From assembly GCA_012295275.1 (NCBI GenBank), contig CM022674.1:8299760-8327259 (forward strand): a stretch of 27,500 bases of DNA. Reading direction: 5' to 3'. The translations under genes and the position numbers were made by a program. The notes under the pieces are model-generated. The model saw only the letters and a program-made list of their open reading frames with translations. It ran no database searches and was not told the origin of the DNA. Below are positions 1 to 13,305 of the stretch, piece by piece. Each line of letters begins with the position of its first letter. Position 1 is the stretch's first letter. The stretch is from Chrysomallon squamiferum (taxonomy: Eukaryota; Mollusca; Gastropoda; Neomphalida; Peltospiridae).

Positions 1-1000
1 GAATCATTCACTCCTTTCTTAGGTATGTTCCCAAAACTGGCAGTCTCCAGATTAGGTAAGCGGTGAGGTGTTCTAATCCGCTTCCAGAAATGGGAAAACT
101 GGCATGAGCAATTAAGGCCAATTTAGACGCATGGGGATAACGAGATGTGTGAAGAACAGATGGGACGATTAACGAGGTTAACCTTAATGAGCAGTGAAGA
201 GCAGAGGTAAGCCGGAATAGAGATTGCAAGAAAATTGATGTTTGGAGACATGAAATTAATGTTATATCTCAGTAAAATTTGGAGACAGGAAATACTAGAA
301 GAAGACAAGCACAAGTTCTTCCAGCTGGGATTGGAGTACGTCACGTGTACCCGGGACACGGCTTCCTAGTTGTCAGCTTGGGGTGGAGTGCTTCTGGGAC
401 ATTTCATGTGTAAAGTGTGACTGAATGTGCTTTCAAATTGTGGTCAAAATATTGTTTAACAAAAGTTCATCAATTAAGATGAAGGAACACCAATTAATAA
501 GGGCGACCAATAAACTGCCAGAAATGGAACAACTGGCGTATCCAGTTAACATGTGTTATAATCTCACTGTCAGATTCGGGAATAAACCCTTTCTTAGCCT
601 TTAATTGAAATTACAAAAAGAAGGTCATGTAACTTTTGAAAATAACCTTTTACTCTTATCTGTTTTCAAATAATTTCATTTTCATTAATATTTTTTGTCT
701 TTTCTGAATAACATATTTTTGTGTATTAATATCATTTGTTTTGTTTTTTGTTTGAAAGAAGGAAACAATAATTACACTGGCTAATAAATATTAACAGAGT
801 AAAAATTCTTGAAAAATATGTATGAACATGTCATTTTTTTCAGATGATTTCAATACGCATCTTAATCAAGATGAATTCCATCTTCATTATGTTTTCATCA
901 TATTTCAGTTATGTAACAAAAAATATATTTATTATTTTTACCTTAATGCGTTTAATTTCCTTTCTGTTAAATACCAAAATATTTTCTTATTTTCAGTTGA
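1..1000. other. AT-rich unique sequence, no gene seen
   Basis: No reading frame here has convincing protein character. The longest are 73-78 codons on the minus strand near 8-359 and 62-64 codons near 822-1032, and none is recognisable. Two short direct repeats are visible. A 20-bp motif of the form CCAGAAATGG-N-A-N-AACTGGC lies at 84-103 and 518-537 with about two mismatches, and TTTGGAGACA is followed by GAAAT near 239-254 and 281-294. The first 400 bases look somewhat less AT-rich than the rest. An intergenic or intronic origin fits equally well. Confidence 0.6.
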
Positions 1001-1002
1001 AA

Positions 1003-1345
1003 AGTATTTTCTGTAACATATTGGAAATGTAATTAATATTTTCTTTATGACAGATTTTAAACATTTTCAGTAGAAGTAATATTATGATATTTTCTCTATG
1101 TGAGATTAGAAATATAGTATGTAATTATGACGTTAGAAATATATTATTTTCTCTATAAAACATTAGAAACATAATATGTTTTTCTGCGACACATTAGAAA
1201 CATCTGTATTTTCTATACAATACAGTAAAAATATAAATTATATGTATTTAGAAACATAGTAATTTCAATACAACACAGTAGAAATATAAATGAAATGTTT
1301 TACGCATATAGAAACATGGTATTTTCTGACATACTAAAAGCAGTA
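1003..1345. repeat. degenerate tandem repeat, left block of an inverted pair
   Basis: About eight diverged copies of a variable unit of roughly 30-55 bp repeat the words TATTTTCT and ACATTAGAAACATA on the plus strand (near 1003, 1036, 1088, 1131, 1180, 1208, 1260 and 1320). The same words occur in reverse complement at 1905-2160. The best cross-match is 1181-1216 against the reverse complement of 1914-1952, which share TTTCT, then CGACACATTAGAAACAT, then ATTTTCTAT. The copies are too diverged to fix an exact period by eye. Confidence 0.6.
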
Positions 1346-1353
1346 TTTTATAT

Positions 1354-1600
1354 ACGGACAGACAGACAGTACAGTTAATAACACAGACTCACACATTAAC
1401 TTTATTTCTATTAATTGGGTATCTTATGTTTTGGTTATTTAGTTTGTGTGTGTTTTTCTGTGGATATGTATATACGTATGTGTGTGTGTTATTAACTGTA
1501 CTGTCTGTTTGTCCGTTTCTTTACACAAACATACGCACGAACACACACCTTTTAAATAAGCCTCATAATTAGATACCTAATTAATATAAATAAAGTAACC
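1354..1600. repeat. two interleaved inverted repeats (order A B A' B')
   Basis: Arm A (1354-1382, starting ACGGACAGACAGACAG) is the reverse complement of 1488-1516 with one mismatch in 29 bases. Arm B (near 1396-1428, containing CTATTAATTGGGTATCT) is the reverse complement of 1564-1600, with about two mismatches over a 26-base core. The order A, B, A', B' means the two pairs interleave instead of nesting, so they cannot form one simple hairpin. The region lies between the two oppositely oriented degenerate blocks and probably belongs to the same rearranged element. Confidence 0.7.
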
Positions 1601-1904
1601 GCTACGATATTACATAAACATATACACTAATTAACATCACGTGCTGAAATTTAACAAAAGAGGAAAGTATAGATTCTTGCAGCTGTTAATCTCCAAGAAG
1701 TAAAGAGAAATTTAAACACAGAGAGTGAGAGAAAAGGGTTCATTACTTTATCGATAATTGCCTTGACGTTTGGCAGGCAGGTTTCCCTGCTGAATTCATC
1801 CAAATTATTGCACTAATTAATGTGATTTACAACTCCGGATATACCCGCACGTGTCTGTTGTCGCGATTCCTTCAGAGTTAGTGAGACGAGCTTTTTTGTC
1901 AGAT
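1601..1904. other. central spacer of the inverted block, no gene seen
   Basis: This is unique sequence between the inverted-repeat core and the right-hand degenerate array. It has a few CpGs near 1843-1865 and no recognisable coding potential. The 84-codon frame at 1851-2105 runs mainly through the right-hand repeats and repeats phrases such as MFLMCRIENTMFLI, as expected from translating a tandem repeat. Confidence 0.5.
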
Positions 1905-2160
1905 GTTTGCCAAATAGAAAATTGTATGTTTCTAATGTGTCGAATAGAAAATACTATGTTTCTAATCTATCATAAAGAAATTGCTGTGTTTTTAAACTGT
2001 CTTATATTCTGTTATAGAGAAGACACGATGCTTCACACAGAAAATACTGTATTTCTAATCAGACATAATTATAGCAAATACTATATTTTAAATAATGCTA
2101 TTTAGAAAATACCATTTCTTAATATCTCGTATAAATGTATATGTTTCATACAGAAAATAT
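1905..2160. repeat. degenerate tandem repeat, right block of an inverted pair
   Basis: Diverged copies of TATGTTTCTAAT alternating with ATAGAAAAT occur near 1914-1970, 2035-2060 and 2100-2155. These are the reverse complements of the words repeated at 1003-1345. The opposite polarity of the two blocks around a shared centre suggests an old inverted duplication or fold-back element, not two independent arrays. Confidence 0.55.
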
Positions 2161-2310
2161 ACATTATTTGTCTGTGAAAAACATGAACGAATGTATTCTA
2201 TCTGTAGTTCCATCATGCTGCGGAAAGAAAAACATTCAAAAAGTTAAAGAAAAAAACGTAGAAACTTCCTTTTAGGTAACTCTCCAAGTGATTACAAAAT
2301 AAATGTAAAA

Positions 2311-2475
<165 letters not shown>

Positions 2476-2998
2476 CCTTTTTAGTTTATTCCCCGAAGAA
2501 AATAATTCAGAGGAGTTCATACTTTTCATTTTAAAGAATTACAAATAAGAAACTAAATATACGTACACATTTCTAAAGTGAAATAATACATTTCTAGAGT
2601 CAGTTCGAGAGGCTTATTAAACAAACATTAGGTGGACGGAGCCTGTTACAAAACACTTCAAACTAGAAGTCACTTGTCACCGTACACCGATGTGAAGAGG
2701 TTCAAACCATAAAAACGCATTTTATTGTTTCTTTCGAATTTTGCTTTCGTTTTTATGTTAGAATTTTATTGCCTATAATTTGCTGGTCCTCGTACAGGAA
2801 ATAACATTTCAGCAGCTAAATGCTGGATTTCCTCGGCGTCTGTTACTTTCTATATAAAGCTTAGAAATTACATTGTCGAGTCAACAGCACAGAAAGGTTG
2901 CATTACATATCCAATTTGATCCATCCAAATAATTTACACAGACAAAAACATAAAAGCGTGGGATGACGGTCACTTTAAAAACAGAATCAAGATCACCG
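2476..2998. other. unique sequence, no gene seen
   Basis: This is moderately AT-rich non-repetitive DNA with no reading frame of note. A TATATAAAG word at about 2854-2862 resembles a TATA box but has no supporting transcript-like context. GGTTCAAACC near 2698 resembles a Pol III B box, but I found no paired A box or tRNA fold. Confidence 0.5.
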
Positions 2999-3361
2999 AC
3001 AGCCAGACAGACAGACTAGCACAGTGATTTACTCACATACACTGCTGACACAGAGACATACAAGCTGAATCACCTGTAGAACTACGTGTAGAACTACATA
3101 TAGACAGACATACTAACACTGATACTAATACTTAGGTATACTAAAGCAGAAAGTGAATGACTAACACTTAGTAAATCAGAGACATACTATCAGATACGTA
3201 AACACATACGAAGATTACTGACAGACACGAGTACAGATATGTTAACTTAACGACAGACATACAAACGTAGAAATACAATCACGGAGACAGCAAGATTAAA
3301 AAAAAAAAAAAAAAAACAAAAAACAGACAAAAAAGAAACAGACAAACTAATCAAAAACAAA
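2999..3361. repeat. degenerate ACAGACATAC-rich flank plus poly(A)
   Basis: The sequence is cryptically simple on the plus strand, rich in GACAGACA, ACTAACAC and CATAC words. It includes an uninterrupted run of 20 A at 3298-3317. It leads into the 55-bp array that follows and shares its GACAGACA and ACATA vocabulary, so it may be a decayed edge of that array. The phrase AGGTATACTAA occurs both here (about 3134) and just past the far end of the array (about 4620). Confidence 0.55.
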
Positions 3362-4616
3362 CAAAAACATATCACACATTGCATATAGACAGACAATACA
3401 AAGACTTTGAAAGACATTAAAACATATCACACATAGCACATAGACAGACAATACAAAGATATTGAAATACATTAAAACATACCGCACATAGCACCTAGAT
3501 AATACAAAGACTTTGAAAGACATTAAAACATATCACACATAACACATAGACAGACAATACAAAAACTTTGGAATACATTAAAACATATCACACATTGCAC
3601 ATAGACAGACAGTACAAAAACTTTGAAAGACATTAAAATATATCCACATAGCACATAGACAGACAATACAAAAACTTTGGAATACATTAAAACATATCAC
3701 ATATTGCACATAGACAGACAATACAAAAACTTTGAAAGACATTAAAATATATCCACATAGCACATAGACAGACAATACAAAAACTTTGGAATACATTAAA
3801 ACATATCACATATTGCACATAGCCAGACAATACAAAGACTTTGAAAGACATTAAAACATATCCCACATTGCACATAGACAGACAATACAAAAACTTTGGA
3901 ATACATTAAAACATATCCCACATTGCACATAGACAGACAATACAAAGACTTTGGAATACATTAAAACATATCACATATTGCACATAGCCAGACAATACAA
4001 AGACTTTGAAAGACATTAAAACATATCCCACATTGCACATAGACAGACAATACAAAAACTTTGGAATACATTAAAACATATCCCACATTGCACATAGACA
4101 GACAATACAAAGACTTTGAAAGACATTAAAACATATCCCACATTGCACATAGACAGACAATACAAAGACTTTGAAAGACATTAAAACATATCCACACAGC
4201 ACATAGACAGACAATACAAAAGCTTTGGAATACATTAAAACATATCACATATTGCACATAGACAGACAATACAAAAACTTTGAAAGACATTAAAATATAT
4301 CCACATAGCACATAGACAGACAATACAAAAACTTTGGAATACATTAAAACATATCACATATTGCACATAGACAATACAAAGACTTTGAAAGACATTAAAA
4401 CATATCACATATAGCACCTAGACAATACAAAGCATTTGAAAGACATTAAAACATACCACACATAGCACATAGGCAGACAATACTAAAACTTTGAAATACA
4501 CTAAAACATATCACACATAGCACCTAGACAATACAAAGACTTTGAAAGACATTAAAACATATCACACATAGCACATAGACAGACAATACAAAAACTTTGA
4601 AATACATTAAAACATA
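3362..4616. repeat. 55-bp minisatellite, about 22-23 copies
   Basis: The unit runs ACATATCACACATAGCAC, then ATAGACAGACAATACAAAG, then ACTTTGAAAGACATTAAA. Successive copies start 55 bp apart (3366, 3421, 3476). Some copies lack a few bases of the GACAGACA segment or have a one-base deletion in the ATATCCACATAGC variant. Two unit types, one with TTTGGAATACATT and one with TTTGAAAGACATT, alternate in parts of the array and give a dimer of about 110 bp. Near-identical stretches recur about 548 bp apart, which is ten units. The minus-strand frames of 60-72 codons are translations of the array and rotate frame each unit because 55 is not a multiple of three. Confidence 0.95.
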
Positions 4617-4639
4617 CACAGGTATACTAACACTTTAAA

Positions 4640-4850
4640 CACAAACACACACACAGTTGTTGTTGTAGTAATACTAGAATAATAGTGATCATATAGCAGC
4701 AATATTATAGTAGTTGTACTGTAGTAGCAATAGCAGAAGTAGGCATGTTGTTGTATTAGTGGTAGTTGTTGTAGAAAAAAGCCTGTATTGTAATAGTAAT
4801 AATAGTAGTAATAGCAGAAGTTGTAATAGTATTACAACAGCCACGACTCA
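4640..4850. repeat. cryptic trinucleotide (GTT/GTA/ATA) sequence
   Basis: A short CACACACACA run is followed by about 190 bases of imperfect three-base repetition: GTTGTTGTTGTAGTAAT, AATAGTAGTAATAGCAG and similar. There is no long pure run. It looks like an old, mutated trinucleotide tract. Confidence 0.75.
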
Positions 4851-7530
<2,680 letters not shown>

Positions 7531-7650
7531 GAGAGAGAGAGAGAGAAGAGGCAGAGACATACACGGATAATCCAAACTCTTTCCTTCGCTCTCTTTCTTT
7601 CTATCGTCTTTTGTTCAGTCATTCTCTCTCTCTCTTCTTCTTCTTCTGCC
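7531..7650. repeat. short GA run and facing CT/CTT run
   Basis: A short GAGAGA run at about 7530-7546 is followed about 75 bases later by a complementary TCTCTCTCTCTTCTTCTTC run at about 7622-7646. The two could pair as an imperfect hairpin. The 104-codon frame at 7498-7812 passes through both runs and shows no recognisable domain. Confidence 0.6.
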
Positions 7651-7859
7651 ATAAAATGTCATGAAGATTACGTAGAAATGGTATCCTATATAAAATTAAT
7701 TATAAGAACTAATAAAATTTCATTCCATTTGATATTTGGCCAGAATGCACTGCAACAAAACTTTAGCAATAAAGTAAATGATATCAATATATTCCTAAAA
7801 CATTTCGGATAAATAAACCCTATATTAATTTGTTTTCATTATTTTCATAAACACTCAAA

Positions 7860-7881
7860 TTTTTTTTTTTTTTTTTTTTTT
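7860..7881. repeat. poly(T), 22 bases
   Basis: An uninterrupted run of 22 T. Read on the minus strand it is a poly(A) tract that could mark the 3' end of a retroposed sequence, but no target-site duplication or recognisable body was found around it. Confidence 0.9.
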
Positions 7882-8662
<781 letters not shown>

Positions 8663-8834
8663 TATAACTGTTGTAACGTGACATTGTCTAGTGAAGATTT
8701 TCAAGTATAACTGTTGTAACGTGACATTGTCTAGTGAAGATTTTCAAGTATAACTGTTGTAACGTGACATTGTCTAGTGAAGATTTTCAAGTATAACTGT
8801 TGTAACGTGATATTGTCTAGTGAAGATTTTCAAG
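8663..8834. repeat. 43-bp tandem repeat, four copies, left of the MITE
   Basis: Four copies at exactly 43-bp spacing start at 8663, 8706, 8749 and 8792. The unit runs TATAACTGTTGTAACGTGAC, then ATTGTCTAGTGAAG, then ATTTTCAAG. The copies are almost identical, with one C-to-T change in the fourth. A fifth copy is interrupted by the MITE and resumes at 9353-9389 with more differences, including AACGACATGG and TTCGAG. Confidence 0.96.
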
Positions 8835-8836
8835 TA

Positions 8837-9352
8837 CAGTTGTACCTTGACTTACGAGTTTAATTCATTCCCTGACCGAGCTCTTATATCAATATGCTCG
8901 TATATCAAATCAGTTTTCCTATCTGAAATTAATAAATACCATTAATCAGTTCCAGCCCACCAAAACCACCACATTTTTTTCTAACGTGATTTGAAATAAC
9001 AAAAATGTAATGATAAATGACAAATATTGTATAAAATATTGTATAAAAAACAGTGCACTCACTTTCTTAGCATCCATGGTCAAAAAAGAAATTTGGCAAA
9101 ATACTGCACAAAACGCGAGCACAACACAACAGAAATGCTTCCGCGGCGAGTTAACCACGTGAAATAAACGAGTGACACACGGGATGCTGGCAGGATGTTA
9201 TGTTGTTCGTTGCGCCAACTAGCGGCGGCGTATCTGAAGCTCGTTCGTAACTCGGAATTAGGTTCACAACTCAAAGCAAAAACTCAACCGGGCGGCTGCT
9301 CGTAACTAGAAAAACTCGTAAGTTGAGGCACTCGTAAGTCGAGGTACTACTG
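8837..9352. mobile_element. Tc1/mariner-type MITE, 516 bp
   Basis: The left end reads CAGTTGTACCTTGACTTAC and continues GAG. The reverse complement of the right end reads CAGTAGTACCTCGACTTAC and continues GAG, so the 22-bp terminal inverted repeats (8837-8858 and 9331-9352) match at 20 positions. Each end is flanked by TA (8835-8836 and 9353-9354), as expected for the TA target duplication of Tc1/mariner superfamily elements, and the CAGT ends also fit. CTCGTAA-type words recur inside the right end (about 9299-9330). The interior is AT-rich to about 9060 and CpG-bearing from about 9110. No transposase is encoded: the 64- and 70-codon minus-strand frames inside match nothing I recognise, so it would be non-autonomous. 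The words ACTTACGAGTTTAATTC and GCTCGTA resemble a repeat seen in many animal genomes. That recognition is from memory and unconfirmed. Confidence 0.88.
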
Positions 9353-9389
9353 TATTGTAAAACGACATGGTCTAGTGAAGATTTTCGAG
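9353..9389. repeat. right-hand remnant of the fifth 43-bp copy
   Basis: After the MITE the sequence resumes with TTGTAA, a variant spacer, then TCTAGTGAAGATTTTC. This matches the 43-bp unit from its TTGTAACGTG segment onwards. About six bases expected at the junction (TAACTG) are missing or were absorbed at the junction, so the exact excision product is uncertain by a few bases. Confidence 0.85.
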
Positions 9390-9620
9390 TATATTACACA
9401 TTATATCTGTTGTAACATGACACACACTGTCAACTCTGGCTGCAAGTTGGAGTGCACTTTTTTCTGTATATTACACATTATATCTGTTGTAACATGACAC
9501 ACACTGTCAACTCTGGCTGCAAGTTGGAGTGCACTTTTTTCTGTATATTACACATTATATCTGTTGTAACATGACACACACTGTCAACTCTGGCTGCAAG
9601 TTGGGGTGCACTTTTTTCTG
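9390..9620. repeat. 77-bp tandem repeat, three copies
   Basis: Copies start at 9390, 9467 and 9544. The unit includes TATATTACACATTATATCTG, TTGTAACATGACACAC, ACTGTCAACTCTGGCTGC and AAGTTGGAGTGCAC. The three copies are nearly identical; the third has GGGG in place of GGAG. The early part of the unit (CTGTTGTAAC, G or A, TGACA) is shared with the 43-bp unit next door. Confidence 0.96.
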
Positions 9621-11041
9621 GAACTCATAACATCATCTCAAATTAATTTTCGTAATAAACGAACAAACATTAAATTGAAACGATAAAAAGAAAAAAAAAA
9701 AACAAGAAGATATTTCATGCGATGACTATGATTTTGTACGGATGACATCTATTAGTTGCACGTATGGGTGTCTGTTATTAAATGAATGGCTAGCTATGGT
9801 CTGTTCGTTGTATGGTGACTGTTTTTATTAGTTGTATGGGTGATTATAATTTGTTAGTTGTGGGTGATTGCAGAGTATTAACTGTTATAGGGGGATTGTC
9901 ATTTATTCGGGTGACTCTGTTTATCAATAATAGTTTAATACATTGTCTCGCTGTAACCTAGGTTCATACCAATATGATGCTGTACATTGGATATATAATT
10001 ATAACAGACATAGATTTAAAAGCTGCGAAAGCATTTCCAAATCTGAAGATTAGTGATAATCCAAGGAGAGTGACACGTTAAGAACTTACACTGTATTATA
10101 AAACTGTAATTTTTCACAAAACGATCACAAAGTAACAAGATCTTCGGTATATGACGATCTAAAATGAGTATGATGACATCCACAAATTCAGAATATTTTT
10201 ATTTATTTTATTTTTTATCTGCAAAAGCAGAAATCTGTTCAGTCAAGAGTTGTCTGCATAACAACAATTCTTTAGTTTGATTTATATCCCTGGCGACAAA
10301 TACATGTGATAGCGAACTCGACTGTCCAAACGATTCACTATTGATTATTGTCAATAAAGACGATTAACTAGATTTTACTACAGCTTTTTATTACGCTTAG
10401 CCACGTAATTGCTTCGTGATCTAAAATAAAGAAACAATAAAAAGTAAATAAGCAACAAAAATGCTGTGTACTTGTTAAATGTACAGTAAATTGGTTACTG
10501 AATGTCGAGTGTAATGCAGAATTTAAGTTTTAATTAGTTAGTCTTTAGGAAATTCATTTTGTTTGTCGTTTGTATTCATTATATCTGTGGAGTTTTTTAT
10601 ACTAAAATTTTTAAACAAAGTAAAATGAATAGATGTTTATTTAATGAGGCACTCGACACATTTTTAAATCTTTGATGATAGAGCATATTGTTAAGGATGA
10701 CAAAATTAACATGTAGAGGAAGTTGCATTCACTGAGAAACGCATACATTACAAAGCAGAAACCTTTTGGTCACACAGATTGGATCTCAGACGCCTACAAA
10801 CAACAATGTAACGAAATGTTTTTATTAAAATCGACCAGTTCTCTGTTATGATTTCTTCAAGCGACCAGCAGTTTTAGGTTGTTTTGTTCTTTTTTTTTTA
10901 GCTGTAAACCTTTCAAACTTTTCATGTTCGTTTGTTTTGACTGTGAATTAGACTGAATATGAAACCGAAAATTAATTAAAAAATCATTAAAATCTTTAAG
11001 TACAACTGTGTCTGAAACATCTATAATACTTGAAGTATAAC
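9621..11041. other. unique sequence, no gene seen
   Basis: A short A-run lies near 9692-9703. 9720-9900 has loosely repeated TTAGTTG, GGGTGATT words. The rest is AT-rich unique DNA. From about 10998 (ACTGTGTCTGAAACATC, then ACTTGAAGTATAACAG) decayed copies of the 51-bp or 17-bp repeat begin. Confidence 0.5.
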
Positions 11042-12339
11042 AGTATCTGAAATACAGTGCAGAATTAGGTTACAGCAGTGCTGAAGTGTAAGAGTATCTG
11101 AAATACAGTGCAGTATTAATAAAAAATCTGAAATCATTAAAAGTAGTGCTTTAACAGTATCTGAAATACAGTGCAGTATTAGTTTACAGCAGTGCTGAAA
11201 ACATATCTAAATACAGTGCAGTATTAGGTTACAGCCGTGCTGAAGTATAACAGTATCTGAAATACAGTGCAGTATTAGGTTACAGTAGGTGAAGTGTAAC
11301 AGTGCTGAAATACAGTGAAATATTAGGTTACAGCCGTATCTGAAATACAGTGCAGTATTAGGTTACAGTAGTGCAGAAGTGTAAGAGTATCTGAAATACA
11401 GTGCAGTATTAGGTTACAGTAGTGCTGAAGTGTAACAGTATCTGAAATACAGTGCAGTATTAGGTTACAGTAGTGCTGAAGTGTAACTATCTGAAATACA
11501 GTGAATTATTAGGTTACAGCAGTGCTGAAATGTAACAGTATCTGAAATACAGTGCAGTATTAGGTTACAGCAGTGCTGAAGTGTAAGAGTATCTGAAATA
11601 CAGTGCAGTATTAGGTTACAGCAGTGCTGAAGTGTAACAGTAATTGAAATACAGTGCAGTATTAGGTTACAGTAGTGCAGAAGTGTAAGAGCATCTGAAA
11701 TACAGTGCAGTATCAGGTTACAGCAGTGCTGAAGTGTAACAGTATCTGAAATACAGTGCAGTATTAGGTTACAGCAGTGCTGAAGTGTAATAGTATCTGA
11801 AATACAGTGCAGTATTAGGTTACAGTAGTGCTGAAGTGTAAGAGTATCTGAAATACAGTGAAGTATTAGTCTACAGCAGTGCTGAAGTGTAACAGTATCT
11901 GAAATACAGTGCAGTATTAGGTTACAGCAGTGCTGAAGTGTAACAGTATCTGAAATACAGTGCAGTATTAGGTTACAGTAGTGCTGAAGTGTAAGAGCAT
12001 CTGAAATACAGTGCAGTATCAGGTTACAGCAGTGCTGAAGTGTAACAGTATCTGAAATACAGTGCAGTATTAGGTTACAGTAGTGCAGAAGTGTAATAGT
12101 ATCTGAAATACAGTGCAGTATTAGGTTACAGTAGTGCTGAAGTGTAAGAGTATCTGAAATACAGTGAAGTATTAGGTTACAGCACTGCTGAAGTGTAACA
12201 GTTCTCCAAATTAGGTTAAGTAGTGCAGAAGTGTAATAGTATCTGAAATACGGTGCAGTATCAGGTTACAGCAGTGCTGAAGTGTAACAGTATCTGAAAT
12301 ACAGTGCAGTATTAGTCTACAGCAGTGCTGAAGTATAAC
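11042..12339. repeat. 51-bp minisatellite, about 25 copies
   Basis: The unit runs AGTATCTGAAATACAG, then TGCAGTATTAGGTTACAG, then CAGTGCTGAAGTGTAAC. Typical copies start 51 bp apart (for example 11537 and 11588), with a few shortened copies in the first part. The three thirds resemble each other, so the unit looks like a trimer of a 17-bp ancestor. Each unit carries the inverted pair GTTACA and TGTAAC around CAGCAGTGCTG, giving a small potential hairpin. Frames are closed by in-unit TAA and TGA codons, so the array is not coding. Confidence 0.96.
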
Positions 12340-12518
12340 AGTTTCCAAAGAACAGTAATACCTGCCATACAACAGCATCTGTAGTACAGCAGTATTTGAG
12401 GTAAAGTATAATCGTATCTGAAGTAGAATAGTATCTGAAGTATTACATTATCAAAAATAGAGTAGTGTTATTATTTACATTAGTGTCTATATAATATCTG
12501 TCTGTAACAAAATAATTT
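12340..12518. repeat. decayed copies of the 17-bp/51-bp family
   Basis: Scattered words such as CAGCATCTGTAGTACAG, CAGTATTTGAGGTA and TCGTATCTGAAGTAG have the look of the neighbouring array but are too diverged to give clean units. Confidence 0.6.
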
Positions 12519-12637
12519 CAGAAGTACAATAGTTTCTGAAGTACAATTGTTTCAGAAGTACAATAGTTTCTATAGTTCAGTAGTTTCAGAAGTACAAAAG
12601 TTTCAGAAGTATAATAGTTTTTGAAGTATAACTGGTT
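12519..12637. repeat. 17-bp tandem repeat, seven copies
   Basis: Seven consecutive 17-base units follow the consensus CAGAAGTACAATAGTTT. They start at 12519, 12536, 12553, 12570, 12587, 12604 and 12621. The core TTTCTGAAGTACAA closely resembles TATCTGAAATACA of the 51-bp unit, supporting a 17-bp ancestor for both arrays. Confidence 0.92.
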
Positions 12638-13253
12638 CAGTCCTGAATTTAGCGGTTTTTTTGTTATTTTCTTCTTGTTTTTTATGTTCTTATACAATTA
12701 CAGTTAACTACTACTGCATGCTCGATTACTTTCTCTTTGTATTCGTGAAATGTTACGTAATCAGCTTCAGTCTGTAGATTAAGATTTAGTTTTATCTTGA
12801 TAGGTTTGCGAACAACAAAATATAATCAGAACCATCAACAAAAGAAAAAAAAACAAAGAAAACGGTCTAGAGATTACACGAAACTTCAAAAAAAAAGTTA
12901 ATATCTTTGTTTAAAAATATATCTGATGGGTTCTTTCTTCTCGATGATAACTATTCTTCACTTGTCAAATTTATCAGTTATTCTTATCAACAAAACTAAA
13001 GAAAAAATAAATATTAGCTGTATATTTTCCACTGAATACCGATTTCCCCCTTTGACCTTTGGGAGCAGCTAACATAGAAGTAGATCTAACTGTCTTAAAA
13101 ATCAAATTTGCTGTATTTAATTACATCCGCAGAAAAAATACATAAACTGTTTAATTTTTACCATCGGTTACCGAATGTAAATAATCTGAATTTGAACCTG
13201 CTGATAGACAGTCGTAACAGAACACGGAGATTTTACACTTTATCAACGCATCA
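12638..13253. other. AT-rich unique sequence, no gene seen
   Basis: No convincing frame is present. The 84-codon frame starting at 13108 runs straight into the poly(T) tract as a Phe run. A slightly less AT-rich patch lies at 13035-13090. Confidence 0.5.
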
Positions 13254-13305
13254 TTTTTTTTTTTTTTTTTTTTTTTTTCCATTCTACAAAATATATATAT
13301 ATATG
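13254..13305. repeat. poly(T), 25 bases, and short (AT)n
   Basis: There are 25 uninterrupted T at 13254-13278, followed at about 13291-13305 by a short ATATATATAT run. Confidence 0.9.

Noticed and set aside
822-1032. Two small ATG-started frames after a T-rich AG (possible exon)
   Set aside because: They are very AT-rich and Phe/Ile-rich, overlap each other in different frames and run into repeat sequence.
2680-2715. GGTTCAAACC as a Pol III B box of a tRNA or SINE
   Set aside because: No matching A box at the right distance and no cloverleaf or poly(A)-type tail was found.
2849-2866. TATATAAAG as a TATA box
   Set aside because: Such words are common at this AT content, and nothing downstream looks like a transcript start or coding exon.
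3578-4417. Several minus-strand frames of 60-72 codons resembling membrane-like repeats
   Set aside because: They translate the 55-bp minisatellite, and the frame rotates with each unit because 55 is not divisible by three.
8946-9274. Minus-strand frames inside the MITE as a possible transposase fragment
   Set aside because: At 64-70 codons they have no recognisable transposase motif. The element is only 516 bp and looks non-autonomous.
11050-12330. TTAGGTTA words in the 51-bp unit as telomere-like sequence
   Set aside because: They occur once per 51 bp and are not in tandem TTAGGG form.
11042-12339. CRISPR-like regular repeat array
   Set aside because: Units abut directly with no unique spacers, the surroundings are eukaryotic in style and there are no cas-like genes. 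The same applies to the other arrays.
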